DNA of 33,960 nt from Oligoflexia bacterium (GCA_903881565.1 CAIRTR010000308.1:1-33960), one strand, 5' to 3'. Counted from the first letter of the stretch, positions 1 through 9,628 are shown. A program made the numbers and translations. The notes: generated by a model from the sequence alone, not told the origin.

Positions 1-1168
1 GTATCAGGGATTCGGTTCCGCCGAGTGAGACGGCCAAGTGACAAATTCTGACGGCATCCAAAAATCGGAAGGCGGAAGCTCGATCGTTTTTCTTAAGATA
101 GAAACTCATCACCGCGCCAGTCCCCGTGCACTGTCTGTGGTAAGTTTTCCAATTGCTGCCGTCGGATTTTGTAAGAAGTCCCGGGAAAATGACCTTGGAT
201 ACCTTGGGGTGGTGTGAAAGGGCGGTCGCGACTTTCATCGCTTTTTCAGCCTGTCTTGCCATACGAACCCAGACCGTTTCGATGGAGCGGGCGAGCAGCC
301 ATGCCGTATCGGGTGCAACGGTGGCTCCTAGAATGGTTCGGTAATCACGAATCGGACCGATATGTTCTTTACTTCGCGTGAGCACGGCTCCTGCGATAAT
401 ATCGCTGTGGCCGCCTAGGAACTTAGTCGCTGAATAGAGCACGATGTCTGCGCCCAGGCGAAAGGGGCTTTGGAACACCGGTCCCAAGAAAGTGTTATCC
501 ACCGCAATGAGCGTTTTTGGGCCCGAAAACTGGCGAGCAAAACCCGTCACCGTCTCAATGTCGGTCATGGTGAGCGTGGGGTTGGCGGGCGTTTCGATGA
601 AGACCATGTCAAACGGCCCTTCTTTGCGAAGGATGTCTTTGACGTTGGCGAGATCACTCATGTCCACCCCGTGGGCCGTGATCCCAAAACGTTTAGGACA
701 AAACTCTTTGAAAAAGAGATACGAGCCGCCGTAAACAGGCGAAGAGTAGAGAATCTTTCCGCCCTTGGGTACCAGCGCGAGAATCGTCGTGGTGATGGCG
801 CTCATCCCGGACGGAAAAAGGGCGGCAGCCGTTGCCCCGATTTCTGCAGCGACCAGCTTGTCTTCGGTAATTTCAATATTGGGGTTATTAATTCGAGAGT
901 AGACTAGGCCGGGTTCTTTGCCGTCGTTGCCCGGTAAGTGGTAGGCTCGCTCGAAAAACTTGGCGCCATCGGCGGCGCTCGCAAATTCAAAGGTTGAGGT
1001 TCGAAAGACGGGGGCCTTTACGGCGCCTTCGGAAAGGCGAGAACGGTAACCCGCCAAGATGACCGAAGTCGCGGGGTGGTACTCGCGTAGAGGGTCTTTA
1101 TAATGATGAGTGTAATGGGGTTTTGGAGAGGCAGATTGGCTCGGTTTTTTTTTCTTGGTGGGCGGCAT
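1..1168 (-). CDS. Cys/Met-metabolism PLP-dependent enzyme (cystathionine gamma-synthase family), C-terminus cut by window edge
   Basis: A fold-type I PLP enzyme of the cystathionine gamma-synthase / methionine gamma-lyase family, acting in cytoplasmic sulfur amino-acid metabolism. I translated it from the ATG at 1168; 389 codons lie in the window with no stop. Visible signatures are the substrate/PLP region LVYSRINNPNIE, the glycine-rich FPSGMSAI, the VDNTF segment, and the PLP-lysine motif SATKFLGGHSD with Lys249. The last residues visible, SLGGTESLI, match the conserved C-terminal SLGG.ESL motif, so only the end is missing. A lysine-rich leader of about 20 residues precedes the conserved fold. 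Gamma-synthase, gamma-lyase and beta-lyase cannot be separated by eye. It is divergent from the permease genes, with 78 bp between starts. Confidence 0.88.
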   Translation of the reverse strand, partial: MPPTKKKKPSQSASPKPHYTHHYKDPLREYHPATSVILAGYRSRLSEGAVKAPVFRTSTFEFASAADGAKFFERAYHLPGNDGKEPGLVYSRINNPNIEITEDKLVAAEIGATAAALFPSGMSAITTTILALVPKGGKILYSSPVYGGSYLFFKEFCPKRFGITAHGVDMSDLANVKDILRKEGPFDMVFIETPANPTLTMTDIETVTGFARQFSGPKTLIAVDNTFLGPVFQSPFRLGADIVLYSATKFLGGHSDIIAGAVLTRSKEHIGPIRDYRTILGATVAPDTAWLLARSIETVWVRMARQAEKAMKVATALSHHPKVSKVIFPGLLTKSDGSNWKTYHRQCTGTGAVMSFYLKKNDRASAFRFLDAVRICHLAVSLGGTESLI

Positions 1169-1246
1169 AATTGATTAAAATGCTAGCACAGGCTTAGGTC
1201 TTTTGTTAGATTTTTTCGGATCGAAGACTTTGACTAGGGGGATCTC

Positions 1247-2764
1247 ATGAAGCAGCTTTTCGTACGTAAACCTGTGGGGAGTTTGGGTGCCCATGAGGGC
1301 GGATTGCACCGAGTCTTGGATGCGTTTAATCTTACAACGCTTGGCATTGGCGGCATCATTGGGGCAGGAATTTTCGTGCTTACCGGCCAGGCCGCCGCCG
1401 AGTACGCAGGCCCAGCCATAGTCCTGTCGTTTGTGTTCTCCGCTGGAGCGAGTGCGTTAGCGGGCCTTTGCTATGCGGAATTCGCGTCGATGATTCCGGT
1501 TGCGGGGAGCGCTTATACTTATGCCTACTCCGCGTTAGGGGAGTTGTTCGCGTGGATTATTGGTTGGGACTTGGTGCTGGAGTACCTCTTTGGTGCCGCA
1601 AGCGTTGCGGTGGGATGGTCGGGGTATGTCACGAGTTTTCTAAAAGATTGGGGTATTTTTATTCCCCCTTCTTTGACGGCGGCAGCGGGAACGGATTTGG
1701 TGAAACTCCCTGACTTAGGTTGGGTTTCGGCAAGTCAGGGTCTGCTCTCGGAACTTACGCAAAAAGGAGTCGCGGTTGACAGTTTGCCGCATGTAACCGC
1801 TTTGATGAATTTGCCCGCGATGCTCATCATACTTGTGATGTCGATATTGCTGATTGTCGGCATCAAGAAGTCTGCCAATTTTAACAACGTGATTGTCGTT
1901 CTTAAAGTGGCGGTCATTCTTCTGTTTATCGGTTTTGGCATGGCTTACGTCAAAATTGAAAATCTAACGCCTTTCATGCCTGCCAATACCGGCGAATTCG
2001 GACATTTTGGTTGGAGTGGGGTTGTGCGCGGGGCGGGGGTCGTGTTTTTTGCCTATATCGGCTTTGATGCGGTTTCGACGGCCGCACTTGAAGCGAAAAA
2101 TCCGCAACGAGATATGCCGATTGGAATCTTGGGGTCTTTGGCGATCTGTGCCGTTCTCTACGTTTTAGTTGCGATCGTCATGACGGGCATGGTGAGCTAC
2201 ACCCACCTTGCCGTGGCTGATCCGATTGCGGTTGCAGTGGATGCGGCGGGGCCAGGACTTTTTTGGCTAAGACCTCTTATCAAGCTGGGCGCGATTGCCG
2301 GTTTGAGTTCGGTCGTCTTGGTGCTGCTCATGGGGCAGGCGCGTATCTTTTTTTCAATGGCGCAAGATGGGTTGTTGCCTCAGGTGCTTACCAAAGTTCA
2401 TCCGAAGTACAAGACCCCATGGGTTCCCTCGGTGATGATTTGCGGGGTGGCGATGGCGTTGGCGGGGATTTTCCCAATTGGAATCTTAGGTGAAATGGTT
2501 TCAATCGGAACGCTGCTCGCTTTTGTGATCGTAAGCCTGGGCGTATTGGTGTTGCGCAAAACAGATCCTGATCTGCCACGAAGTTTCAAAACTCCTTGGA
2601 TGCCTTGGATTCCGATTCTTGGGGTGGCGACCTCACTTTTCGAGATGGTTTTTCTACCACTGGCAACGTGGATTAGGCTCATCGTCTGGCTCGCGTTGGG
2701 GATGGGAATCTACTTTACTTATGGGGTTCGCCACAGCCGGCTCAGAAAGAGTGCGTTAAAATGA
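1247..2764 (+). CDS. APC-family amino acid permease (YfnA/CAT-like), first of a tandem pair
   Basis: A 505-residue inner-membrane amino-acid transporter of the APC superfamily, cationic amino acid transporter/YfnA group, with about 12 hydrophobic segments. Family hallmarks are the TM1 region GIGGIIGAGIFVLTG, the TM3 region YAEFASMIPVAGSAYTYAY, and FFAYIGFDAVST followed by KNPQRDMPIGI. Length is normal for the family. The ATG at 1247 has an AGGGGG ribosome-binding site about 6 bases upstream. Its stop overlaps the next start as ATGA (2761-2764), so the two permeases are probably translationally coupled. Substrate cannot be told from sequence; family members carry cationic or branched-chain amino acids, probably by proton symport. 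Confidence 0.92.
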   Translation: MKQLFVRKPVGSLGAHEGGLHRVLDAFNLTTLGIGGIIGAGIFVLTGQAAAEYAGPAIVLSFVFSAGASALAGLCYAEFASMIPVAGSAYTYAYSALGELFAWIIGWDLVLEYLFGAASVAVGWSGYVTSFLKDWGIFIPPSLTAAAGTDLVKLPDLGWVSASQGLLSELTQKGVAVDSLPHVTALMNLPAMLIILVMSILLIVGIKKSANFNNVIVVLKVAVILLFIGFGMAYVKIENLTPFMPANTGEFGHFGWSGVVRGAGVVFFAYIGFDAVSTAALEAKNPQRDMPIGILGSLAICAVLYVLVAIVMTGMVSYTHLAVADPIAVAVDAAGPGLFWLRPLIKLGAIAGLSSVVLVLLMGQARIFFSMAQDGLLPQVLTKVHPKYKTPWVPSVMICGVAMALAGIFPIGILGEMVSIGTLLAFVIVSLGVLVLRKTDPDLPRSFKTPWMPWIPILGVATSLFEMVFLPLATWIRLIVWLALGMGIYFTYGVRHSRLRKSALK

Positions 2765-4815
2765 TTGCTTCATTATTGCGTAAAAAATCCATTCAGTCGC
2801 TGACCGCAGACGTGGCCGCAGGCTTTGGTGACGAAGGGCATGCGGGAGGAATTAAACTCGCAAAAGAGTTGGGTGCGCTCGATCTGACCGCACTCGGGGT
2901 CGCCGCCATTATTGGGGCTGGAATATTTTCCACCATCGGAAATGCCGCAGCGGCTGGGGGACCTGCCGTCGTGTTTCTTTTTCTCTTTACTGCGGTGGCA
3001 TGCGGTTTTTCAGCCCTTTGCTATGCAGAGTTTGCGTCGCGAATCCCGGTTGCCGGTTCAGCCTACACCTATTCGTATGCGACGTTTGGTGAATTGATCG
3101 CCTGGATCATCGGTTGGGATCTGTTGATGGAGTATGCCATTGGCAATATCGCGGTGGCGATTTCGTGGAGCGAGTATTTTACGGGTCTGCTTTCGGGTTA
3201 CGGAATTATTATTCCGAAATTTCTGACGATGGATTATTTGTCCGCCTCGCGGGCTGCCTCGAAAGTTGCAGAATTGATCGCCCAGGGGCAAACGATGGCG
3301 CAACTTCAAGCGCTGCCCGATATGAGTGCAGTGCTGTCCGCTTTTTCGGCATGGACGGGCGCGCCCGCGGTTTTCGGGGTAAGGATTATCTGTAATTTGC
3401 CTGCACTTCTAATTACGGTTCTCATCACTGCATTAGTTTATATTGGGATTAGGGAAAGCAAGCGCGCCTCGAACTTCATGGTGGCGCTCAAAATTATCGT
3501 CATCTTGTTTGTCATTGCTGCGGGATCCTTTTATGTCCAACCCGGCAATTGGAGCCCCTTTGCTCCGCATGGTGTGGGAGGCGTTCTCAAAGGGGTGTCG
3601 GGAGTGTTTTTTGCCTATATCGGTTTTGATGCGATCTCGACAACGGCAGAGGAGTGTAAGGATCCTCAGCGGGATCTGCCCATCGGGATGATGGCCTCTT
3701 TGGTCATTTGTACTGTTCTTTACGTGGCCGTGGCGCTCGTGCTGACGGGGATGGTGAACTACACCAAGCTTGGGGTTGGAGATCCTCTGGCTTTTGTTTT
3801 TGGTCCAGAGGGTGCCAACATTCCCTGGATTTCGGGCGTCATAGCCGCTAGTGCGGTCGTGGCGATGGCCACCGTCCTTCTTGTTTTTCAGCTGGGCCAG
3901 CCGCGAATTTGGATGGCGATGAGTCGCGATGGACTTTTGCCTCCGATTTTTTCAGCGATTCACCCGAAGTTCAGGACCCCCTGGTTCTCAACCCTGCTGA
4001 CCGGGGTTGCAGTTGCAGTACCGTCTCTGTTTTTGAATCTGACCGAAGTAACAGATTTGACAAGCATCGGAACCTTGTTTGCATTTGTACTGGTGTGTGG
4101 TGGCGTGCTTTTGCTTGATAAGCGGGAAGATGATCAATCGGGACGTTTTAGGATACCCTATTATAGCAGCAAATTTGTCGTCCCGGCGATTCTGGTGTTG
4201 AGTGCCGTCAGCGTGTTCGTGTTTGCCCCAGAAGCGGCGCGCAGTTTTTTGAGTTTCGATTCGCCTTTTTTGCCGAAACTTCCGCTGTGGGTCTTTCTCA
4301 TTTTTGCCACACTTATCGGGATCTTTTCGTTTTTGAGAGAGCTTTCCTTGATCCCGGTTCTTGGGCTTTTGTCTTGCGGCTATCTCATGACCGAACTTGG
4401 GATCACGAATTGGATTCGGTTCGGTGCGTGGTTACTCGTGGGCCTTGTCTGTTATTTTGTTTATGGGCATCGGCATAGCAAATTGGCCCCCAAGGTGGTC
4501 GTTCTACTCATTGCCGGGGTATCTTCTGGTCTCTTTGCGTGTGAGAATTGTCGGAAAAGTCTAGCGGGTGTTGAAAAGACTGAAAAATCGATAAAAAGGC
4601 TAGTGTCAATTGTTCAAGTGAACGAAGAGTTCATTGCAGGACTTGATACGGGTGATGAATCTGAACGAATCAAGGCTCGTTCTAACTTGAGCGTGGCTGG
4701 CAAAAGGATGGCCGCGTTGACGGTTGAGGCAAAGACCTTGCGAGGCGAAGTAGGCTCGCCGGAGTGCAAGAAGTGCTTTTTAGAAGAGCAGTTGGAAGGA
4801 AATAAAGATGGGTAA
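2761..4815 (+). CDS. APC-family amino acid permease with a C-terminal lipobox/CxxC extension
   Basis: Residues 1-578 are a second APC amino-acid permease, clearly paralogous to the upstream gene: YAEFASRIPVAGSAYTYSY, FFAYIGFDAISTTAEECKDP, and a last membrane segment ending YGHRHSK where the paralogue ends YGVRHSR. The remaining 106 residues are not permease-like. They begin with a hydrophobic stretch ending in a lipobox-like LFAC (Cys594), continue as a charged helical region, and carry two CxxC pairs, CENC and CKKC. The reading frame is continuous. An in-frame GTG at 4495 has no convincing ribosome-binding site, so a fusion is favoured over a separate gene. The end overlaps the HAMP gene by 8 bases. 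Confident for the permease; the tail's role is unknown. Confidence 0.9.
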   Translation: MIASLLRKKSIQSLTADVAAGFGDEGHAGGIKLAKELGALDLTALGVAAIIGAGIFSTIGNAAAAGGPAVVFLFLFTAVACGFSALCYAEFASRIPVAGSAYTYSYATFGELIAWIIGWDLLMEYAIGNIAVAISWSEYFTGLLSGYGIIIPKFLTMDYLSASRAASKVAELIAQGQTMAQLQALPDMSAVLSAFSAWTGAPAVFGVRIICNLPALLITVLITALVYIGIRESKRASNFMVALKIIVILFVIAAGSFYVQPGNWSPFAPHGVGGVLKGVSGVFFAYIGFDAISTTAEECKDPQRDLPIGMMASLVICTVLYVAVALVLTGMVNYTKLGVGDPLAFVFGPEGANIPWISGVIAASAVVAMATVLLVFQLGQPRIWMAMSRDGLLPPIFSAIHPKFRTPWFSTLLTGVAVAVPSLFLNLTEVTDLTSIGTLFAFVLVCGGVLLLDKREDDQSGRFRIPYYSSKFVVPAILVLSAVSVFVFAPEAARSFLSFDSPFLPKLPLWVFLIFATLIGIFSFLRELSLIPVLGLLSCGYLMTELGITNWIRFGAWLLVGLVCYFVYGHRHSKLAPKVVVLLIAGVSSGLFACENCRKSLAGVEKTEKSIKRLVSIVQVNEEFIAGLDTGDESERIKARSNLSVAGKRMAALTVEAKTLRGEVGSPECKKCFLEEQLEGNKDG

Positions 4816-5278
4816 GGCGATGGACAATAAAAAATCCGGCAGTTCCCAGCGTAAATTTAGAAACCTGCTCATCAATCCTCGCTATCAGGTCAAATATATC
4901 TTTTGGACCACCTTTACGGGACTGTTTCTTATTTTTATAAATGCGATGGTTTTTTATGTTTTCATCCGTGAGAATTATAGAATTCTCGTTGATATGAGTC
5001 CGATGGAGGACGAGGCGAAGGTTCAGCTTTATCATGAACTACATCAAATCGTCTGGTTGCTTGGGGGCTTTTCTGTGGTTTTCTTGGTAGCAGTGTCTAT
5101 TTTTGGGCTTGTGTTATCCCATCGGACGGCGGGACCGATGTATCATTTTAAGCGGGTTTTTAAGGCGATCCGGACCGGTAAGCATGAGCTGAGAATTCGG
5201 TTGCGGCCCAAAGATGATTTTGCCGATGTCGCAAAAGAATGCAATGAGATGATCGAGTACCTTCTCAAAAAGAAGTAA
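4808..5278 (+). CDS. Two-TM membrane protein with C-terminal HAMP domain
   Basis: A 156-residue protein with TM1 at about residues 28-53, a short periplasmic loop rich in acidic residues (54-78), TM2 at about 80-104, then a HAMP domain starting SHRTAGPMYHFKRVFK and ending near residue 150 with DFADVAKECNEMIEYL. Nothing follows the HAMP: there is no kinase, cyclase or methyl-accepting domain. It therefore either works as a small membrane relay or partners another protein. The ATG at 4808 has AAGGA about 8 bases upstream, better than the in-frame ATG at 4820. It overlaps the permease gene by 8 bases, which suggests it functions with that protein's CxxC tail rather than with transport. Such stand-alone HAMP proteins are often annotated simply as HAMP domain-containing. 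Confidence 0.8.
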   Translation: MGKAMDNKKSGSSQRKFRNLLINPRYQVKYIFWTTFTGLFLIFINAMVFYVFIRENYRILVDMSPMEDEAKVQLYHELHQIVWLLGGFSVVFLVAVSIFGLVLSHRTAGPMYHFKRVFKAIRTGKHELRIRLRPKDDFADVAKECNEMIEYLLKKK

Positions 5279-5299
5279 CCGCTGGGGCTCCACCGGTTA
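5276..5299. terminator. Shared hairpin between convergent genes
   Basis: TAACCG and CGGTTA flank an inner TGG/CCA stem around a GGCT loop, with one C-C mismatch: 9 pairs in all. It covers the stop codons of both convergent genes. On the minus strand it is followed by a short T run (CTTCTTTTTG), so it suits termination of the barrel-gene transcript better than of the HAMP transcript. Confidence 0.45.
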
Positions 5300-6457
5300 C
5301 CTCAAATCCTCCTTTAGATCTTTCCAGTCTTTTGAAAAACCAGCGCCTTCTTCTTCAATCGCTTTGGGTTGATCTTTGATGATTTGATCAAAGTTTCCAA
5401 TTCGTTTGATAATGCGTTCGGGGGAGGGGCCGATTTCTTGAAAAGAATTTTCGGGATCGTCCTGAAGGCGGGGCGGAAACCAATCGTCGCTAGGTTCAAA
5501 AGGATTGGGACCCAGTCCGCCCGGCGGTGCCGGAAGCGTTGACGGAGCAACTTTGAACTTCTTAAGAGTCCTGCCTACATCAATGCCGAGCGCGAAAAGC
5601 GTATTGCGATAACCCGAGGCCACATCAATGGAGGCGCCCAACGCGAAAATCCAGGGATCGGTGCCCAGGCCAAAGGTGGCGTGAATCCGCGAATTCTCGA
5701 CGTAACTGCCGCTGTAAAGGCGCAATTGAAGTTGTCGGAAACTGAAGAACTCGTATTCAATTCCCGCATGGGGCTGAAAGCTTAATGCGCTGGATTGCGG
5801 TAAGGTGGGGCCTTTTAGGCTGATTCCAATTTCAGTTTTGAAAAACCGATTGGGTATTTTCCCAACGCCAAGGCCTAAGCTCCAGGGGTGGGAGAATGAA
5901 GTGCCGTCCGGGGCCGTGTATTCAAGAGGCGTTCGAAAACTGATCCCATAAATAAGTCTCTCAGGTCTGCGATATTGAGCGCCGATTGTGGTGCCCCAGG
6001 CTTGCTTGGTCGGGGATTTGCCGTAGTTAAGAGCTGCACCGAGTGAAAGATGGTCGTTGAGAAACAGGTGAGAAGCACTGATGGAGGTTTCGCGAACAAG
6101 GGCAGCCTGATTGCTTTCGGATACGCCGGCGGCAAAACCCCAAGGAGTTTCCGGAGCAACGCCGCCGGCTGAGTACATGTTCAAATTCTGATCAGGACTG
6201 AGTAACTTTTGGTCATGGATGGTGTTTTTAGAAAATTGAAACTGCGTGCCTGGAACCGTGAGGGCACTGCCGGCAGGGTTTTCAAATACCCCCCACAGGT
6301 CATCGGATAAGACAATCCCGGTTCCGCCCCGCCCCACGCTTCTAGGATCCCCCTGAAGTCCCGTGTGCCAGCCCTCGCTTGAAAATGCGGATACTGAATT
6401 GAGAAGCAGAAGCAGCGGGAAAATGGCAAGTTTTCTTTGGATCTTAGAGTGCTGCAT
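5297..6457 (-). CDS. Outer-membrane beta-barrel protein of unknown function (PorV/UPF0164-like N-terminus)
   Basis: I place the start at the ATG at 6457, which gives a 387-residue protein beginning with a signal peptide (basic MQHSKIQRK, then a leucine-rich core, cleavage near VSA). Upstream in-frame codons only read through the end of pgm. The mature N-terminus [26 protein letters not shown] resembles the 'NPAG' entry region of PorV/FadL-type barrels. Alternating aromatic/polar beta strands run to about residue 300, ending near [14 protein letters not shown] proline-rich, then charged, periplasmic-type tail of about 85 residues follows. The start overlaps the pgm stop by 14 bases and no clear ribosome-binding site is seen, so translation is probably coupled to pgm. 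The exact function is unknown. Confidence 0.72.
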   Translation of the reverse strand: MQHSKIQRKLAIFPLLLLLNSVSAFSSEGWHTGLQGDPRSVGRGGTGIVLSDDLWGVFENPAGSALTVPGTQFQFSKNTIHDQKLLSPDQNLNMYSAGGVAPETPWGFAAGVSESNQAALVRETSISASHLFLNDHLSLGAALNYGKSPTKQAWGTTIGAQYRRPERLIYGISFRTPLEYTAPDGTSFSHPWSLGLGVGKIPNRFFKTEIGISLKGPTLPQSSALSFQPHAGIEYEFFSFRQLQLRLYSGSYVENSRIHATFGLGTDPWIFALGASIDVASGYRNTLFALGIDVGRTLKKFKVAPSTLPAPPGGLGPNPFEPSDDWFPPRLQDDPENSFQEIGPSPERIIKRIGNFDQIIKDQPKAIEEEGAGFSKDWKDLKEDLR

Positions 6458-8090
6458 GTACAATGGCTTTTGCTTCTTCCTGAATCTGTTGGAGGTGGGC
6501 GGCGCCTTTGAAACTCTCCGCATAGATCTTGTAAATGTCTTCGGTGCCTGAAGGCCGCGCGGCAAACCATCCGTTCTCGGTGACGACTTTGAGCCCGCCA
6601 ATTGAGGCGTTGCCGTGAGGGGATTTCGTGAGCTTTTGCAGAATGGGTTCGCCCGCGAGTTCTTGTGCTTTTACCTGTTCTGGCGAAAGAGCAGAAAGTC
6701 TCTTTTTTTGCTCGGATGTCGCAGGCGCATCGATACGTTCATAAATGGGCGCGCCAAATTTACGCGTGAGCTCAGTGTAGATTTCCCCTGGATCTTTTTT
6801 TGTCTTCGCCAGGATCTCAGCGGCAAGTAGGTTTAGAATGATCCCATCTTTGTCGGTAGTCCAAACTTGGCCATTTTTCCTGAGGAAAGAAGCGCCTGCA
6901 CTTTCTTCTCCCCCAAAACCCATCGTGCCGGTTTCCAGTCCCTCGACAAACCATTTGAAACCCACTGGGACTTCGGCGAGGTTGCGGCCCAGGTGTTTGG
7001 CAATGCGATCAATCATGGAGCTTGAAACAAGCGTTTTGCCGATCGAAGCCGAAGGCTGCCAGCCCGGGCGATTCTGGAAAAGATACCAGATGGCGACTGA
7101 AAGGTAATGGTTGGGATTCATGAGGCCCGAGGATTTTGTAACGATCCCGTGGCGATCGGTATCGGGGTCATTGCCAAAGCTGAGATCAAAACGGTCTTTG
7201 TTTTGGATTAGCCCCGCCATGGCAAATGATGAAGAGCAGTCCATTCGAATTTTTCCATCCCGATCCACGCACATAAAAGAAAAAGTGGGGTCCACGGATT
7301 TATTAACCACAGCTAGTTTGATTTTGTATTTTTCGGCAATGGGTTCCCAATAATGAACAGCGGCTCCGCCCAGGGGATCAACGCCTAGCTGGATTCCGGA
7401 GTCGCTGATCGCTTTGAGGTCTACAACGTTCTCAAGATCCGTGACATAGGGGGAAATAAAATCCGCTTCATGTGTGGTGGACGCTTTGAGAGCTTTTTGC
7501 AGGGGAAAGCGCTTAAGTCCTTTAAGGCCGTTTGCTAGAAGTTCATTGGCACGTCGTTCGATGATTTGGGTGACGCTGGTGTCTGCGGGTCCGCCATGAG
7601 GAGGGTTGTATTTGATGCCGCCATCGTGAGGAGGATTGTGAGAAGGCGTTATGACAATGCCATCTGCTAGGCCCGTATTTTTACCCTTGTTATGGCACAG
7701 AATCAAATGGGAGATCACGGGAGTAGGGGTGTATCCCCTTTTTTGGTGAATGAAGGTTTCCACCTCGTTTGCGGCAAGAACTTCAAGAGCGGTATCCATT
7801 GCAGGTTCTGACAGTGCGTGAGTGTCCATACCGAGAAACAGAGGGCCCGTTATGTTATTTGAAACGCGATATTCGCAAATGGCTTGGGTGATGGCGAGAA
7901 TGTGCGCTTCATTGAAGCTGGGTGTGTTCAAGCTGACTGAAGTGCCTCGATGCCCGGAAGTTCCAAAGGCCACACGCTGTGCTGGGTCCTCAGGATTGGG
8001 ATGGCCCGTGTAGTAATGTGAAATAATTCGAGGCACGTTGATGAGCATTTCTCGAGGGGCGGGTTTTCCAGCTAAGGGGTGATTGGCCAT
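6444..8090 (-). CDS. pgm: Phosphoglucomutase (alpha-D-glucose specific)
   Basis: Interconverts glucose 1-phosphate and glucose 6-phosphate in the cytoplasm, linking glycogen and envelope sugar synthesis to glycolysis. At 548 residues it matches the length of the E. coli-type Pgm. All four hexomutase loops are visible: the phosphoserine loop [15 protein letters not shown] (Ser150), the metal loop DPDTDRHG, the sugar-specificity loop [10 protein letters not shown], and the phosphate-binding loop [16 protein letters not shown]. The N-terminal FGTSGHRG is also typical. No frame defect is seen. It is the first gene of a two-gene minus-strand unit with the barrel protein and is divergent from mepA. 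The ATG at 8090 has no strong Shine-Dalgarno sequence. Confidence 0.97.
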   Translation of the reverse strand: MANHPLAGKPAPREMLINVPRIISHYYTGHPNPEDPAQRVAFGTSGHRGTSVSLNTPSFNEAHILAITQAICEYRVSNNITGPLFLGMDTHALSEPAMDTALEVLAANEVETFIHQKRGYTPTPVISHLILCHNKGKNTGLADGIVITPSHNPPHDGGIKYNPPHGGPADTSVTQIIERRANELLANGLKGLKRFPLQKALKASTTHEADFISPYVTDLENVVDLKAISDSGIQLGVDPLGGAAVHYWEPIAEKYKIKLAVVNKSVDPTFSFMCVDRDGKIRMDCSSSFAMAGLIQNKDRFDLSFGNDPDTDRHGIVTKSSGLMNPNHYLSVAIWYLFQNRPGWQPSASIGKTLVSSSMIDRIAKHLGRNLAEVPVGFKWFVEGLETGTMGFGGEESAGASFLRKNGQVWTTDKDGIILNLLAAEILAKTKKDPGEIYTELTRKFGAPIYERIDAPATSEQKKRLSALSPEQVKAQELAGEPILQKLTKSPHGNASIGGLKVVTENGWFAARPSGTEDIYKIYAESFKGAAHLQQIQEEAKAIVHAAL

Positions 8091-8189
8091 AACCAGAAGT
8101 TAAGCAAAACGGGCCAAAGGTGTCATTAGATTTTCAAAATGACTTGCTGCAAACTTGACAATCATCGCATATTTTGAAAACTTTAAATC

Positions 8190-8954
8190 ATGAAACCTTA
8201 CGTTGCATGGATCGCGATGGGGATAGTGCAGTTCGTCGTTTTGGCTAACGCTCCGGCGATTGCCGCAACCGCTCAGGCCGTTGGCTATTATAGCAAGGGC
8301 AGCTTGATGGCGCCTAGTGACTTCCCTCTGCAGGGAAAGGGGTTTATCGAGCTTTTTCCCGGTCGAAATCGTTATTATGGGACACAAGCTCTGGTGGATC
8401 TCATTACGGATGTCGCGTCAAATATGGTTGACCTTTTTCCGGGGCTTGAGCGGCTTCAAGTCGCGGATCTTTCGGCTCCTCATGGGGGGGCGATAGCGCC
8501 ACATAATAGCCACCAAAATGGTTTAGATGCTGATCTTGTTTATTATCGTGTTGATCATCAGGAGCAGGATCCTTCTCACACTCAAGGCCTAGAAGAAGTT
8601 TTTGTGAAGAAGGGAAAGCTCACCGCAAATTTTGACATCCCCCGCAATTGGGCTTTGATGAAAGCCTTTGCGGCTTCGGGGCGAGTCGAGCGGGTTTTTG
8701 TTGATGGCGTGATTAAGCAGACTTTGTGTAATGAGGCGAAACGTGTCGGAGAGTTCCAGACTCAAGAGGAGTCATTGAGAATGCTAAGGCCGCTTGAGCA
8801 GCATGACAATCATCTTCATTTGAGAATTCGTTGCCCAGAAGGAAATCCCGAGTGTATCGCGCAAGAAGAAGTGGGCGGGGATAGTGGCTGTCAGAGTCTG
8901 AATCCTAACGAAATTCCACCCACAATCCCTTTGAGATCCAGTTCGGAGTTCTGA
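8190..8954 (+). CDS. mepA: MepA-like penicillin-insensitive murein endopeptidase (peptidase M74)
   Basis: A periplasmic zinc endopeptidase expected to cut peptidoglycan cross-links. It has a signal peptide (about residues 1-26, cleavage near AIA). The M74 motif SHQNGLDAD (His108, Asp115) and the second cluster HDNHLHLRIRC (His205, His208, His210) correspond to the LAS-type zinc and catalytic residues of E. coli MepA. At 254 residues it is slightly short of the E. coli protein. The last ~30 residues, after the RIRCP core, look family-unrelated and overlap the opposing gene by 64 bases. No Shine-Dalgarno sequence is seen before the ATG at 8190, although TTGACA lies at 8155-8160; a short-leader transcript is possible but unproven. 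Confidence 0.9.
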   Translation: MKPYVAWIAMGIVQFVVLANAPAIAATAQAVGYYSKGSLMAPSDFPLQGKGFIELFPGRNRYYGTQALVDLITDVASNMVDLFPGLERLQVADLSAPHGGAIAPHNSHQNGLDADLVYYRVDHQEQDPSHTQGLEEVFVKKGKLTANFDIPRNWALMKAFAASGRVERVFVDGVIKQTLCNEAKRVGEFQTQEESLRMLRPLEQHDNHLHLRIRCPEGNPECIAQEEVGGDSGCQSLNPNEIPPTIPLRSSSEF

Positions 8955-9628
8955 CGGGTGTAGCCCCCAGTGAATCCTGTGGCCTCAAGCTTAAAGAGCA
9001 GGGACTCGGCATCGTATTGATACTGGAGGTGCCCCCCAAAAACCGTTCCTGATCCTGCGATCGAGCTCGGACCTGAGAGAGTCGCATAGCGCGCCGAAGG
9101 TCCCCCTGAAAACAGATGATGGTCCCATAAACGATATCCGCCCAGAAATGCCCCCGAAAACGTAAGGAGTGTCGTGGACTCTGTTTGAGAAGTCGATTGG
9201 ACGACGTTTCCCAAAAGTAGACCCGCTCCAGCGACGAAAGCCGCTGAAAAGTTTCCCCTCATCGCTTGCTCCTGGGGCGCGCCCGCGAGTTGGACCTTTA
9301 TCCGGGCCTGATTGGGCGAAAACGGCGCGAGCCGTACGCCAATATCGATTCGATCGGAGACCGGAACATAAAATCCAAAATAGGGATTGGTGTAATTGTT
9401 TTGAAGTCTTGGTTTGGGAGTCGTGGCCTGGGGGTCGCTCGCGTCTTTCGCCGGTTGCACGGACAACGCGATAAGATCTGGACCCCCCAGCATGCCGACG
9501 AGATCCATCGATGCGGTCTGACCTTTTCCGAGTGCTTCGGGAGATTCGAGTTCACCCACAGGAATACTGTAATGAGCGCAACCCGAAGTTCCTAATGCCG
9601 TCAAGAGTAGCGCGAGAGTAAACCGCAT
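8891..9628 (-). CDS. Putative outer-membrane lipoprotein / small beta-barrel, last gene of chemotaxis cluster
   Basis: A 245-residue exported protein whose signal peptide ends in a lipobox-like TSGC (Cys17). The rest is beta-rich, with alternating strands such as YFGFYVPVSDRIDIGVRLAP, glycine-rich turns, and a C-terminus GGISLGFRL that suits a small outer-membrane barrel. I do not recognise a family. Its ATG overlaps the cheB stop by one base (TAATG), so it should be co-translated with cheB, although no known chemotaxis protein looks like this. Its last 64 bases are antisense to the end of mepA. A plain periplasmic lipoprotein is the alternative reading. Confidence 0.7.
   Translation of the reverse strand: MRFTLALLLTALGTSGCAHYSIPVGELESPEALGKGQTASMDLVGMLGGPDLIALSVQPAKDASDPQATTPKPRLQNNYTNPYFGFYVPVSDRIDIGVRLAPFSPNQARIKVQLAGAPQEQAMRGNFSAAFVAGAGLLLGNVVQSTSQTESTTLLTFSGAFLGGYRLWDHHLFSGGPSARYATLSGPSSIAGSGTVFGGHLQYQYDAESLLFKLEATGFTGGYTRQNSELDLKGIVGGISLGFRL

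Noticed and set aside
470-907. Plus-strand ORF of 145 codons
   Set aside because: It lies fully within the antisense of the PLP enzyme, whose motifs are unmistakable; no ribosome-binding site or family resemblance.
4495-4815. Separate lipoprotein gene starting at the in-frame GTG
   Set aside because: No ribosome-binding site at a useful distance and no basic n-region; the continuous frame with the permease is the simpler reading, though the fusion itself is reported as a finding.
8155-8183. TTGACA-based promoter for mepA
   Set aside because: No acceptable -10 at 16-18 bases; only a TATTTT at the wrong distance.
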